Shown piece by piece: positions 43,140-53,967 of a stretch of 64,000 nt of DNA. The stretch spans positions 27,201,279 to 27,265,278 of the forward strand of contig OZ020611.1 of assembly GCA_963971575.1 (NCBI GenBank), in the 5' to 3' direction. Under the pieces are notes generated by a model. It saw only the letters and a list, made by a program, of their open reading frames with translations, was not told where the DNA came from and ran no database searches. Made by a program: the position numbers and the translations under genes. Within the stretch, counting starts at the first letter, position 1. Each line of letters starts with the position of its first letter. Source of the stretch: Liopterus haemorrhoidalis. Taxonomy: Eukaryota > Arthropoda > Insecta > Coleoptera > Dytiscidae.

Positions 43140-44204
43140 CGCATTAAGATGTTCAACTTTCTATATATTATATTACTGTCATGAAAATGAAGATATTTTA
43201 ATAGAAAATATAAACTTGGAGCTAAAAACTATTAGTGATTGGTTAAATATAAATAAATTAAAGCTAAACTATGCTAAAACCAAGTCAATGTACATAACAT
43301 CTAGGGCAAATAAAGCAAAATTCACAGAAAGAAATATCAAAATAGCAGTAAATGAATACGATATAGATTATGTATCTGAAATAAAATATTTAGGAGTTGT
43401 AATTGATGAAGAACTCAATTTTAAAAAACATCTCGAATATATAACTAAAAAAATTGCAAAGAAAGTTAATTTCTTGAACAGAGTTAGTGTCAATTTAACA
43501 ACGTGGGCAAAATTAACATTATATAATTCGATTGTTTTGCCTCACTATAATTATTGTGGTACAATTTTGTCTATGTGCAATAAAACGCAGTTAGATAAAT
43601 TACAAAAATTGCAAAACAAGGGCATGCGATGTATTTTGAAATGTAACAGGTACACAAGAGTGTCTGATATGTTGAAATGTTTGAATTGGTTAGATGTAAG
43701 TCAAAACATTAATATAAATATGCTGTGCTTTGTGTATAAAATTGTAAATAAATTAGTTCCCAGTTACTTGAACGAGAATGTTAGGAAAATTTCTGATGTA
43801 CATAGTTATAATACAAGAGGTAATGATAAACTATATATTGAGAAACTAACACGAGCGAACACGAAGGGCTTTATCTTTGATGAAGGTTTTGTTTAATTTT
43901 AATGGATTAAGTCTGGAAGTCAAAAAGGTAAATAATCTTAGAGAATTTAAAAAAAAACTTAAGTGTAATATTCTGTCAGATATATAGTTAGTTCTTGTAT
44001 AAAACTGTGATTTAATGTATCAAATTGTGATTAATTTAATACAATTATTTTTCATATTGTATTTGTTGAAAGCATTATTATTATTATTGTTATTGTTATT
44101 TTTGTATAACTTGTAATTATATTTATATTTATGTTAAGAGTGTAATACGGATCTTACTAGCATTAGCTAAATAAATAAACTATTATTATTATTATTATTA
44201 TTAT
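43140..44204 (+). mobile_element. LINE 3' end inserted in family A copy 4
   Basis: 5'-truncated non-LTR element with the reverse transcriptase thumb and C terminus (43129-43896), a short frameshifted end reading EVKKVNNLREFKKKLK to a stop near 43987, a 3' UTR and an (ATT)n tail at 44183-44204. The family A sequence continues on both sides. Confidence 0.85.
43165..43896 (+). pseudogene. LINE reverse transcriptase thumb and C-terminal region
   Basis: The frame starts just after where the (F/Y)ADD box would be and reads ISDWLNINKLKLNYAKTKSM, then EIKYLGVVIDEELNFKKH and CNRYTRVSDMLKCLNWL, with YNTRGNDKL near the end. It is open for over 240 residues, so this copy is relatively young. A frameshift near 43885 breaks the last 30 residues. 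Without the catalytic palm it cannot be active. Confidence 0.85.
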
Positions 44205-44340
44205 ATTCAGCCATTTGGCTACAATTTCTACCGTACAGATAGACTACAAAAAAATTAAAAGACAGACAGACAGGCAGACACATTAGTGACGTTATAAGGT
44301 TTTTTTGGTGGTCATATCTACAAAACCCTAAAAACGACTG
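44205..44340 (+). repeat. Family A copy 4, 3' end
   Basis: Resumes with CAGCCATTTGGCTACAATTT, a short GACA run (44261-44278), GACGTTATAAGGTTTTTTTGG and CTACAAAACCCTAAAAA. This matches the 3' terminus of copies 1-3. Confidence 0.72.
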
Positions 44341-44399
44341 TCAAAATTAACGTTTTCTGTCAGACTTGTGATTTGTGCATTTAGTAGTTCTGAACTGAA

Positions 44400-44700
44400 A
44401 TATATGCGATATACATAAATTTGTGAAACTTAAAAATGTTAAAACCAAATACATTAAAACCACACACTAATTTGTTACACAGAAGGCTTCTATGGTTTTC
44501 CAAGGCACTTATAAGTTAAATAATTTAAAACTAAAAAAACAAAACCTATTAGAAATTTGGCTATGACTACTTAATTTGGATATCTAAATGGTCCTTTTAC
44601 ACAGAACGCTTTCAAGATTTTCCAAGGCACAAATCAGTTGAATGATTTAAAACCAAAATATTAAAACCAAGTGAATGTCCAAAAGGGCTTTCAATGCCCA
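44400..44700. repeat. Two tandem about 124-bp units (older repeat)
   Basis: TTACACAGAAGGCTTCTATG (44474) and TACACAGAACGCTTTCAAG (44598) both lead to TTTTCCAAGGCAC and GTT.AAT.ATTTAAAAC. A related piece flanks the pogo-like element at 39570-39600 and 41470-41600. Confidence 0.6.
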
Positions 44701-44704
44701 ATTT

Positions 44705-45540
44705 GCTATAGAAAATTCTGATGATATGATATCTCGTTACTGATACGCACTGTAAAATTATTTTGTCGTAGTCATTTTAAAATTACGCGTGCATTTTTCT
44801 TTTATCAAGAGAGTTGGAATATCTTTTCTTAAAAATTTCACCTGCGAAAAAAACAAGCACTTTCATTGAAGTTGAATGGTTCTTTGAACGGAGAGGTTAG
44901 GAGTTCTTGCTTGAAGGACTCTTTATGAGTGACTATCGACTCACTCTGAATAAGGAAATCTGCACACTGTTGATTAAGATGTTAATGAAACACAAGATAT
45001 GAGTCAAAGCATATGTGGATGGATTAATCGAAACTTGTTCTACAAATATTGATACTCACAAATAGAGTATTTTTTTCTAGCACGGGGACGCGGTTCATTG
45101 ATTCAACCTCATTATTTTATAAAATGAATAACTGTTCATGCAAGGACTCTGTCATACGGTTTTTTTGGTTATACTTAAGAAATCCTGAAATGTTGATACT
45201 GAAACTATCAAAATGAACACTGGCCGCAAGACCGTGTTATAGTATCGTAAATTTTAAGTTTCATTGCTTTGCTTATAAGTCTGGAGGTTAAAGGTAAATT
45301 ATATTTGAAGTAGCACTTATTTGTTGTGTTGACCATGAACCAAAGTTCAATGGAGAAGTTCTGCTCAAGACATGTTCATTAAGTTCATTTACGGGTCCAC
45401 CTATATAGAACGTTTGAAAAAGACTGGTGTTTTGTAATATTTCACAAAGTAGAGATCAGAATCTATGGGACAGTCAAGAATTAATTTAAAAGAACTATTA
45501 GAAGATTATTTAGATTTATAAGTCATATATATCATCTCGG
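44705..45540. other. No gene; family A 3'-end trace near 45145-45190
   Basis: CTGTCATACGGTTTTTTTGG and a TATACTTAAGAAATCCTGAA stretch match the family A terminus loosely. Nothing else was recognised. Confidence 0.4.
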
Positions 45541-45603
45541 AAATAGTTCGTGGCGTTTTTTTAGTAAAATTTTACTGGTTTTGTTATAGTGTGAAAATGA
45601 ATT

Positions 45604-46440
45604 TATTTAAACCAAATATGCTCCATTATTATCGACAACGTTTCTCCATTTTTCGGGTAGAGCCATGATGTCATTGGTGAAGAACTTCTGTGGTTTTTGG
45701 TTGAAAAACTGAATCAAGTGGTTTTCACAGGCTTTTTTTGAAACCAGCTTAATTCCATTGAGAGAATTCTGCAGAGATCGGAATAGGTGATAGTCAGAGG
45801 GTGCTATGTTTGGACTATACGGTGGATGCAACAAAATTTCCCAACCAAGCTTTCCTAATTTTTGACGGGTCATCAAAGAAGTGTGTGGTCTTGCGTTGTC
45901 ATGATGAAAGATAACACCTATCCTATTATTCAATTCGGGCCGTTCTCTTTCAATTGTTTGGCGTAATCTCTCTACCGTCGCTTCGCAAACGCTTGTGACG
46001 GCTCACCATCCCTTGTCCATGATTTTTTACGCTTCCGATTGTCGTACGTGATCCATTTTTATCACCGGTTATGACACGTTTCAGAAATGGCTCGATTTCA
46101 TTGCGTTCCAGCAGCGCATCGCAGATGTTAATTCTATCTATTATGTTTTTCGCGCTCAACTCATGAGGAACCCATATATTGAGCTTCTTTTTGTAGCCAG
46201 CTTTCCGTAAATGGTTCCAAACAGTTTGGTGGTATTTCATCAGCTTTTTCACTGATTGGACGACCAGAGCATGAGTCATCTTTCACATTAAAATTACTAG
46301 AACGAAAGCGAGCGAACCATATCCGCGCAGCAGATTTTAATAAAGTACCTTCACCGTGCACAGCACAATTTTTTTCACAAGCCTACTTTAGTATATATTT
46401 TAAATACAAAGAAGTTTGTTCAATCACAAATGAACGAAAA
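45604..46440 (-). pseudogene. Mariner transposase, nearly full length, frameshifted
   Basis: A DNA cut-and-paste transposase. In order on the minus strand: an N-terminal part with ACEKNCAVHGEGTLLKSAAR and WFARFRSSNFNVKD, then SGRP; WVPHELS; the first catalytic Asp in VITGDK; the second in HHDNARPH; and the third in NIAPSDYHLF, i.e. a DD34D arrangement. Frameshifts lie near 46250, 46040 and 45945. No clear terminal inverted repeats were found on either side. It is distinct in sequence from the other mariners of the window. Confidence 0.88.
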
Positions 46441-46444
46441 TGAT

Positions 46445-47612
46445 TGAAAAACAACAGAGAACACGGAACATTGGAAAATAAAACATCGGAAATTACTTAT
46501 AATTTTTAACACGTTGCACTGTACAGAAATTAATTGATTTCCTTGTCAAAATTAACCATGAAACACTGTAAAATACGAACGTTAAAAAACAATGACGTTT
46601 GTTTCACTATGATATGGAACTAATTTAGCATTTAGCGACATCTACTGTGGATATTTGAATTTAAAACTAGTTACTAACGCCATCTATTATTATGCCCAGA
46701 AACTATTCTCACGAGCACAACTCTCCCATTAAGCCTTCACCCCTCTGCTGTCACCTTAGTGAGCGCTTAGTAGTGTCGCTGCGATCTGTGTTTCCTGAGT
46801 TATTTGCAATTGGCGCCGTCTATCGGCAAAAATGCCATGAACCTTTTCCCAGATCTGATTATGGTGAGTCGTATATTCATTTTGGATTCGCGAATGGATG
46901 TTAAGTAGCGATTTCTGTCTAGGAGTTGTGAAAGCATGTAGTTTAGGAAACACTGATTTAACGTTGCCTGTTATCTCATAAATTCGTTTCATTGTTTAAC
47001 AACGAATTCTGTTTTGTTCAAAAAATTAGCAGAAGTGACTTATTTGAGATTCGCGAATGAATATTATCATTACTGCTATAGTCCTGTGGCTGGGTCTATT
47101 ATTTGTCTTATGCTTCTCTATTTTTCGTCTATGGTCTTCAGTTGAGACCGAATATCTTCTTAAAAAATATTTTCCCAAAAAAATAAATACATAACATAGG
47201 CAGGTATTTCCCTCAACTTGCACTAGTTGTCCATAGTAATGGAGAGTTCTTAAATGATAATTATCTGCCAATTATAGTTTACTTTTGGTTGTTCTAATAA
47301 ATTTCATAAGTTTAAAGTTAGTGTAATAAATATTTCGGTTCCCACATATCTAAGATTTCTGATTTCAGCCAAGAAGTAAGGATCCGAATAGAACAAGCAG
47401 GATAGACCATGAAAATAAGGAACCTGTTATACAGCAAAGATCTTAGCCAGTACCGGATTAACACAGTAGCAAAAGTAGCATATGTAGCATATGCATATGA
47501 TATCTATAATATAATACCCCAACCTATGTCCTTGGCTGGGTGGGTGCGTGGAAATTGTCTGAAACAATTGAGCGAGGTACAGAAATGTAACGATTATTAT
47601 ATATTAATTTAT
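46445..47612. other. hAT-like end near 46954; otherwise nothing
   Basis: GTTTAGGAAACACTG at 46939-46953 resembles a hAT right end; the same family may end at 51671. A 78-residue minus-strand frame (46756-46992) has no recognisable similarity. Confidence 0.4.
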
Positions 47613-47626
47613 GTATTGGACAGTAG

Positions 47627-47785
47627 CCGACCGGCGTAGCGTAGTGGTAACACATGTGCTCTGCGTTGCGAAGGTCTCGGGTTCGAATCCCGTTCAGGCA
47701 TGGAAATTTTCTCAAATAAAAATTGTCCTGGCTAATTGCCACAGCAGCAAAGGCCATTAAAATAATAAAAAAAAAAAAAAAAAAA
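47627..47785 (+). mobile_element. tRNA-derived SINE with perfect 14-bp target duplication
   Basis: A 159-bp element with RNA polymerase III box A (GCGTAGTGGTAAC at about 47635) and box B (GGGTTCGAATCCC at 47679), a 70-bp tRNA-unrelated body and a poly(A) tail of about 20. Flanked by GTATTGGACAGTAG at 47613-47626 and 47786-47799. The long tail and perfect duplication mark a young insertion. Confidence 0.95.
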
Positions 47786-47835
47786 GTATTGGACAGTAGT
47801 GTGCTGTGAATTTTTGTTTTGAGTGTTGACAATAA

Positions 47836-48313
47836 GGCAGTAGTCTGACTGATCGAGCGCCTTCGTGTAACGTAGCGCCGAGTCGTGTAGTGTCATTTAA
47901 AAATTTAATAACTGGTCTGACAGACCGAGTATTACCGATCATTCAGTGTCAAGTAAATTTGTTTCTCACTTGTCAAATTGTGTATATTGCAACCTAAAAT
48001 AATACTATGAAACAGTTAATTTTGATTTTTGAGGTAATATTTGGGCAATAAGTTGTTTTTTATACAAAGTATGTATGCGCAAAAATTGACAATCCAACTG
48101 TCAAGTAATATATGGTTATGGACTGTATATGCTTAAATGCGCATGTGTTATTGCCTCGGGCGTGTGAAATTCAAACCGGTTTGAAATGCAAACAACTTGA
48201 TGCTACTTCACAGCAAACGATGGTTCAGTGCGACGCATGCCCTTAGTTAACGTGTGTTTGAAATTTGCTCGACAGCAAACGATTGACAGCACTCGATCAG
48301 TCAGACCGCGGCC
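47836..48313. mobile_element. MITE with TAA duplication, Harbinger-like
   Basis: Left end GGCAGTAGTCTGACTGATCG and right end, read inward, GGCCGCGGTCTGACTGATCG share about 20 bp with few changes. TAA flanks at 47833-47835 and 48314-48316 fit PIF/Harbinger. No coding capacity; 478 bp. Confidence 0.72.
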
Positions 48314-48316
48314 TAA

Positions 48317-48602
48317 ATTAGTAAAAAGGACAGTTGTGTTTTTCATTAAAAAATCACTTCACAATTATTAATTTAGTTGTGAAATACACAGATCGGTTTT
48401 TTTACGAAACAAAACACAGAAAAACGTTATCCTTCCGTGATATTCGACATTTTTGATTAAAATTATTATTAGCAGAAAAATAATTATTTTAAAAAATATT
48501 TGGTTTAATTATTAATAATAAAAATGGTTTGATGAAAGTAAGTAAGAAAAATGTGACTTTTTTTCTTTATTATTATTTTTTCAATGCTTTATTATTTTTT
48601 TA
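48317..48602. other. No gene recognised
   Basis: AT-rich, no feature seen. Confidence 0.5.
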
Positions 48603-48610
48603 TTTCTACG

Positions 48611-48763
48611 CAGTGACGCCTGTGGGTTTTGCGGGGCCTCGAAAAAAAAAATGCATTTGTGTCAAAAACTTGCCCTAGCTACTAATAATTGTTAGAAATA
48701 TCCCCCTTTAAGCGCGGGGTCTCGGGAAAAATCTCTCAAGTCCCGACCTCTGAGCCGGCCCTG
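48611..48763. mobile_element. Short hAT MITE with 8-bp duplication
   Basis: Ends CAGTGACGCCTGTGGG and, read inward from the right, CAGGGCCGGCTCAGAGG, a pattern common to ZMYM1-type hAT MITEs. Flanks TTTCTACG (48603-48610) and TTTCTACA (48764-48771) match at 7 of 8 positions. Confidence 0.75.
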
Positions 48764-48774
48764 TTTCTACAATT

Positions 48775-49195
48775 TCTAGGACAAGATTTACAATATCTCA
48801 CTGCAAACTCTATACAGATGGCAGCACATAACGACTACACTTAAGAATTATCAGTGGCTCTAAAACAATGGTTTCTGTTTATTTATCACATTAAAATATC
48901 ATTTACCTTTTAGTTTAGGTTAGATTCACCTTAAAAGTACTATTTTAGGTTATGGTTGATAACTGTTTATTTTTATTTTTTTATAAACCATCTAAAAATA
49001 AATTGTGTTTAAAAGTTCTGCACAGTCCCACCTGTTTAGAATCTCTGTATATTGAACAAATGACGTGTGTGTGACGCATGCGCAGTGTTCAGTGGGATAT
49101 TGTAAATCTATCCCCAAATGTGAAAGCAATATATTAAAGCGGACAAACAATTAAATTTTACTGTGCAATAGTTTCTCACGATTTATTTCAAACTG
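48775..49195. other. No gene recognised
   Basis: No coding or repeat signal. Confidence 0.5.
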
Positions 49196-49228
49196 ATTTG
49201 AGATATAGTGTAAGTATGCTTTATTCCG

Positions 49229-49320
49229 TGTGTGTATTTTTTCATGTGTGCTTTTTTCCGTGTGCGTATTAATCCGTGTGCGTATTAAATCGTGTGCGTT
49301 TTTTCCGTGTGCGTATTTTT
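49229..49320. repeat. 16-18-bp minisatellite
   Basis: About six units of the form TCCGTGTGCGTATT with variable T/A tails. Perfect in the middle (49268-49300), looser at the edges. Confidence 0.8.
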
Positions 49321-49324
49321 ATAT

Positions 49325-50700
49325 TATATAAGAAAATGGAAAATTAATTTTAATAAATATATTTTAAATTTAACTTCTCAAATCATTTTTAGTTTTAACA
49401 TTATAAATATAATGCACTGAGTAAAAATAAATCGTTTTCCCATCATAAAAAGTTAATGAATAAATAATTCGGAATAATACTCATTATTTGTCCAGTTTTT
49501 AATAATACGCGAAAAGTTGATTCAATTTGAATTGGATGAAGTTAGGCGTATGGATAGAGAAAGAAGTCGGAGGTGTTGAGCAAGTTCCACATTAAGGTAA
49601 TGATTTGTTTGCCAACACAGTTGGCAATGGGTCCACTTGTCAAGTATAATGCTGTATAATTACAAAATCATCTTTCTGACATAGTAAGAATTAACAAATA
49701 TTTTCTTCATGTAACTATGAAAATAAATAATTGTTTTAGTATTTTTTTTTGTAATTTTTAGTTTTAGGCCCTTTTATAACCCATGCTACAGGCCCCGCAA
49801 TAAGTTTTTCCGGCACTGATACCAGCGTAGATCTAAGACTGCGCATTGTTTAATGCTACGTTCCTCCTGTCCTTCTGTATAGTGTTGAGAGGTGATAATG
49901 CAAGGAAGATTCTTAGAAAGCGCAGTGGACTCGTATGAGAGGCACTACTGGATTGAAAATTTTTTATGGGTGTTTTACCTAAGAACTTTTACCTAAGTCC
50001 TTGTTCCGTGTTGCTTAAAACTGAATATAGAAATTATGAACACCAACTTTCGTTAAGAAAAAGATATACAAGGAAGAAGATCTTTGTATTTTCATCGTTT
50101 CTATCTAACCAGCAAAATTTTTGTTTTTCCCGCTTTATTTTGTCCCCAGGTTTGGTGTGGAGGTTCAGTTTTATTGGATTTTTATAATTAGACTAACATC
50201 TAGAATTCTAGAGGTCCACACTACAATGGACCTACATAAAACGCCTTGAAAAAATAAAGATGCGTAAGTAAAGATATATTTGGCACACATTTAAGGGTTC
50301 CTAGAGGCGATACATTGGATCTCATAGGGACTATCGCCAAAGAGGTTGATAGTACCGAAAACCAAATACGTTGGTAAAAATTGGTGTGTGACCAAGTTTC
50401 TGCGACATACAGTCTGTATAATAAGACATACTTGCTTATAACTCAGGATCAGGCATGTGCACAAATAATAAATAGATTCAAACATGATAAGAACATCTAG
50501 ACCTAATACGCCTGATAATAAAAATTGTTTAGTTAGTGTTTTGTCTTTCAGTACTGCGGTTATGTAATAATGAGTGCTATTTATGCAAAACGTTTTGAAG
50601 CGATATTTTTATGTACCCACCCAAAAGGGTAAAAATTGTCCTTTTCAAGTGCAGCAAAATATATGCACAAATCAGTAGATTTTGTGAAATTGGGTGAAAC
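49325..50700. other. No gene; MITE-like end near 49790-49815
   Basis: GGCCCCGCAATAAG followed by CCGGCACTG resembles the right end of the 48.6-kb MITE type. Frames at 49966-50187 and 50291-50485 are short and unrecognised. Confidence 0.4.
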
Positions 50701-50754
50701 GTTATAAAATTAATAAAAATGTTGACAATTTACCTAATCGTGGATTAAAAAAAA

Positions 50755-51206
50755 GTGACTATTAAAAAACAAAATAAAGTGATTTTTCAAGTTTTTAAAA
50801 ATAAGCCTATATTATCTTTACGTAAATATCAGGCAATTTTGTTAAAAAAGAACATTAAGTTAAGTCTAATGACCCTGAGAAGTCGTTTAATTGAAGATGG
50901 TCTTAAATTCAGGAACACCAAACAAAAACCATTGTTATCGATGAAACATGTCGAAAAACGACTCACTTGGGCCAAGGAAAATTTAGACCGCGATTGGAGT
51001 GATGTGGTTTACTCTGATGAATCTAGGTTTTACATATGAGGTACATGAAATATCGAACAATAAACGTTCATAATTTAGATCAGCTAGCTCGTCAAATACG
51101 GCAGATATGGAGATCACTGCCAAAGTATGCCGAAAAACTGGTAGAAAGTGTAGCGAAAAGATGCCAAGCAATAACTGATAATAATGGAGATTGGATCAAT
51201 TATTAA
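50755..51206 (+). pseudogene. Tc1-like transposase, internally deleted
   Basis: The first frame (50755-51039) has a helix-turn-helix half (LSLRKYQAILLKKNIKLSLM), KPLLSMKHVEKRLTWAKENL and the first catalytic Asp in VVYSDESRFYI. After a stop and a deletion, another frame reads LARQIRQIWRSLPKYAEKLV and RCQAITDNNGDWINY to a stop at 51204-51206, the canonical Tc1 C terminus. The segment with the other two catalytic residues is gone. Confidence 0.85.
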
Positions 51207-51209
51207 GTA

Positions 51210-52230
51210 GTAGCGTAATAATGTTTACAGTAAATTTTTAAATTATTTTTAGTTTTTCCTTTTCTCTCTTATAGGTCGCCAAAAATCAACAAGGCCGTCT
51301 TATTATACAGACTGTAAGTGTGTGCTGATATTGAATGCATTGGTTGGCAATTTTTATTTCAAATGGTATGTTTAATGTTTGTTTTTAACTTTTTATGTCC
51401 CCTGCCCAACTGAGCTTTATTCATCTAATTGATTCTTTGTGTTCTAGATTTTTTCTAGAGCTCAGAGGCTGGTTTAAATTGCTATATTTATCAACTACCT
51501 TTATTTTTTAACCATAAAATCATGAAACATATTTTATTTTGCTATTGGACATGTTTTTAGTTTAAATGATTATTTTTTTGTCAACTATATGTTACTTTTT
51601 CATAATCCATGAAACCTTTGATTTTTTAGTGAATGGACATGAGAGTTGTGAAAACATGTTTGAGATACACTGGTCTAACGTAGTCTATTCTTTTGTAAGC
51701 TCCTTTCATGTATTCCATTTCATACCTTTGGAACTGGCTTGTTATTTCTCAGTGAATGATTTTAGTTTGTGCAAAAACTTAGTAGAGAGTGGTGATGACA
51801 CCATCTCAATGTTCATTAAGAAATAGTTTAATTGGATATGACTTTCCTCTGTCAGTCTTCTAGTTTCTGTATCGAACAGTTAACTTATGTTTATGTTTCA
51901 TATTACAAGTTTAAGTCTACTCTCGGAGTTTTCAAACTATATTTGACACGTTAGCATAAATTCATAAACTAGAGTATACATTGTTTTACTGAAAGTCGGT
52001 GTCTTTAGCTAATGTCAAAAGGGATAATATTAGCTGTTCGCTGAACTGAGTCCCTGACTATCAATGGTACTACAGTTAATCCTCGTATAATACGGTACTT
52101 CCATAACACGATTTCAATCTAACACAGTTAGAGATTTACGGTAATCCTCGTACAGCAATAAAATGGTTTCCCCGGTTGTTGATGTAGGTTACATTACTGT
52201 TTTTGCGGACGATCCTCTGTTCTGTTAAAT
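51210..52230. other. hAT-like right end near 51671; Tigger-like motif near 52075
   Basis: GTTTGAGATACACTG at 51657-51671 looks like a hAT terminus. GTTAATCCTCGTATAATACG at 52073 and GGTAATCCTCGTACAGC at 52139 resemble pogo/Tigger ends, but limits were not established. Confidence 0.35.
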
Positions 52231-52236
52231 ATATGA

Positions 52237-52431
52237 TTAAATGTTTTCAGTTACATTCGTAAATATGTATAAAATCTTTATCATCATATCATCGTCTTTC
52301 TTCAGATCTTCAAAAAGCTGGAAATATTCGCAATGGGCATTTCTAAATATATTAACAAGCTCTTTGTTTAGTATTACAACTTTTGAATAAAGATATTTTG
52401 CGAGAAGTAAATCTTCATCACTAGAGCTCAT
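52237..52431 (-). pseudogene. Harbinger-type transposase N-terminal fragment
   Basis: The frame from 52431 reads MSSSDEDLLLAKYLY, then HCEYFQLFEDLKKDDDMMI. HARBI1-like transposases begin with a comparable SSDEELLLA... segment and a ...GEYH.LFqELr.DDe.Ff+YFRM segment. The frame stops soon after. It differs from the Harbinger copy at 13.7 kb. Confidence 0.55.
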
Positions 52432-52691
52432 CCTTGTGTGGTACGTAACTGAACTTGAACTGCCTGTATCTAGCAAGTACCCAGAATGCACTTCACCGAC
52501 ATGAACCAATGTCAGTTACAAGTGTTCACCACTGCAGCACCGTGGTCCGGAGATCCTGATAATCTGACCAAAACCCCTTTTACCACCTACGAGGTAAAAT
52601 CTTGAGTTTTTCGAGACGAAAATTATAGTTTGGGATAAAAATAAGAAAAAACTTTCATGAATAACTATTTAAAATGTATTTATACTGAAAA

Positions 52692-53152
52692 CTAAAGTAC
52701 AAATGTATGGCTAAGTGCAAGCATTTCAAAGATACGGATCATTCTCGGCAGCTCCTCTATCTCTTTCAGGAGACTAAATATGGATGGGGATACCTTCTTT
52801 TTTCTGTGCTTCTGGGCAATCAGCTCCCTAAGTGTGGAGATCATCGAGTCGCTTGTGAAGAGCAGCCGAAAAAGTATATCTCTTAGCGTCTCATCTCTAG
52901 AATACTTTCGAGAATGATTTTCTCGGTATTCCTTGATGTGTTTATTTCTGACCTCTTGTGCCTTCTCCGGCATCTGTCCGACTCGCAAAAGATTCTGAGA
53001 GATGATGGAGAATCCATGGACCAGAATTTTATGCACCTAATTGGACATGAAGAATCACGAATAATGTTGTAGATCACGGATATCGTTTGCCCAAGCATCA
53101 AATTTCCCTGGATCGACGCCCAGTCCACAAGACCTGTAGCAAAATGGCACAC
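52692..53152 (-). pseudogene. Transposon-type uncharacterised protein, C-terminal part
   Basis: Two overlapping minus-strand frames join: the first (from 53152) covers MCHFATGLVDWASI, the second (53036-52692) reads KILVHGFSIISQNLLRVGQM, EKAQEVRNKHIKEYRENHSR and LRDILFRLLFTSDSMIS. The pattern GQ.sEeAQEarNK..k.yRe.hsRK.SR followed by LL.tSDp.IS is recognisable from uncharacterised, often multicopy arthropod proteins linked with transposons; the exact superfamily was not recalled. A frameshift lies near 53030. Confidence 0.5.
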
Positions 53153-53159
53153 TTCTCTA

Positions 53160-53960
53160 TAAGATCTTTATCCAGGCCTGTTATAGCCGCGGCATTTATG
53201 AGGATTTTGTATACAGTATGAATTAGCTGAGTGCTCGATGGAATTATCCTTACGGCGAAGAGTTAGTAGTCATTTCTTTTCATAAAAACAAGCGAAAACG
53301 TTTTTGTTCGTTTTCGAGGTAGAACTTTCACTTACTACGCTCCTTGTCGATCTTAATAGAAATGGTTGGTCACTATTTTTCTATTGATCTTCATCTATTT
53401 AATTTTCTGGCTGTTTACATTTCGTCCAGTATTATTTGCAATTGAAGGGAGTACATTTAGTTTCATTAGATTATAAAATATTTAAACAATTAGATTTACG
53501 TCGCCCGTGTAAAATGGGATGAGGAAAAAATGAAAATTCACAAAGAATTTACAGATTTTAATAATCACCCTTGATATACTTCTAACGCTCTACTAAAGGT
53601 GACCTTGTCTGTGAATATTGCTCTAATTTTGATTTCCGATATTTTTCGCATGCATGTTAAATAATGAATATATCAATTTGTAACGTGTCATAGAAACGAA
53701 GTAGCAATTAAAATGCTTACTAAAATACAACAGTTTTCATAATTATGCTGACTTGAATGAATATTAATGACACGAAATGTTGTTTAGTTAAAGCATCCAA
53801 TGTCTCAAATTAATTGCAATAATAAACTGGTTTTAATATTGAACAGAGCCTCGAAATGTATAGCTTTTGGCAATGTGGAAAGTGGTAAATAATAGAAAAG
53901 GATGACAAGATATTAGCGTACATAGGGCTATTATTAGGTCGTCAAAGATGAAATTTGTAG
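53160..53960. other. No gene recognised
   Basis: AT-rich, no feature seen before family A copy 3. Confidence 0.5.
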
Positions 53961-53967
53961 AAAAAAA

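Noticed and set aside
45540..46640. Full mariner limits with terminal inverted repeats
   Set aside because: No pair of ends could be aligned convincingly, so only the transposase remnant is reported.
47635..47705. Functional tRNA gene
   Set aside because: It is the head of a SINE, with a tRNA-unrelated body, poly(A) tail and target duplication.
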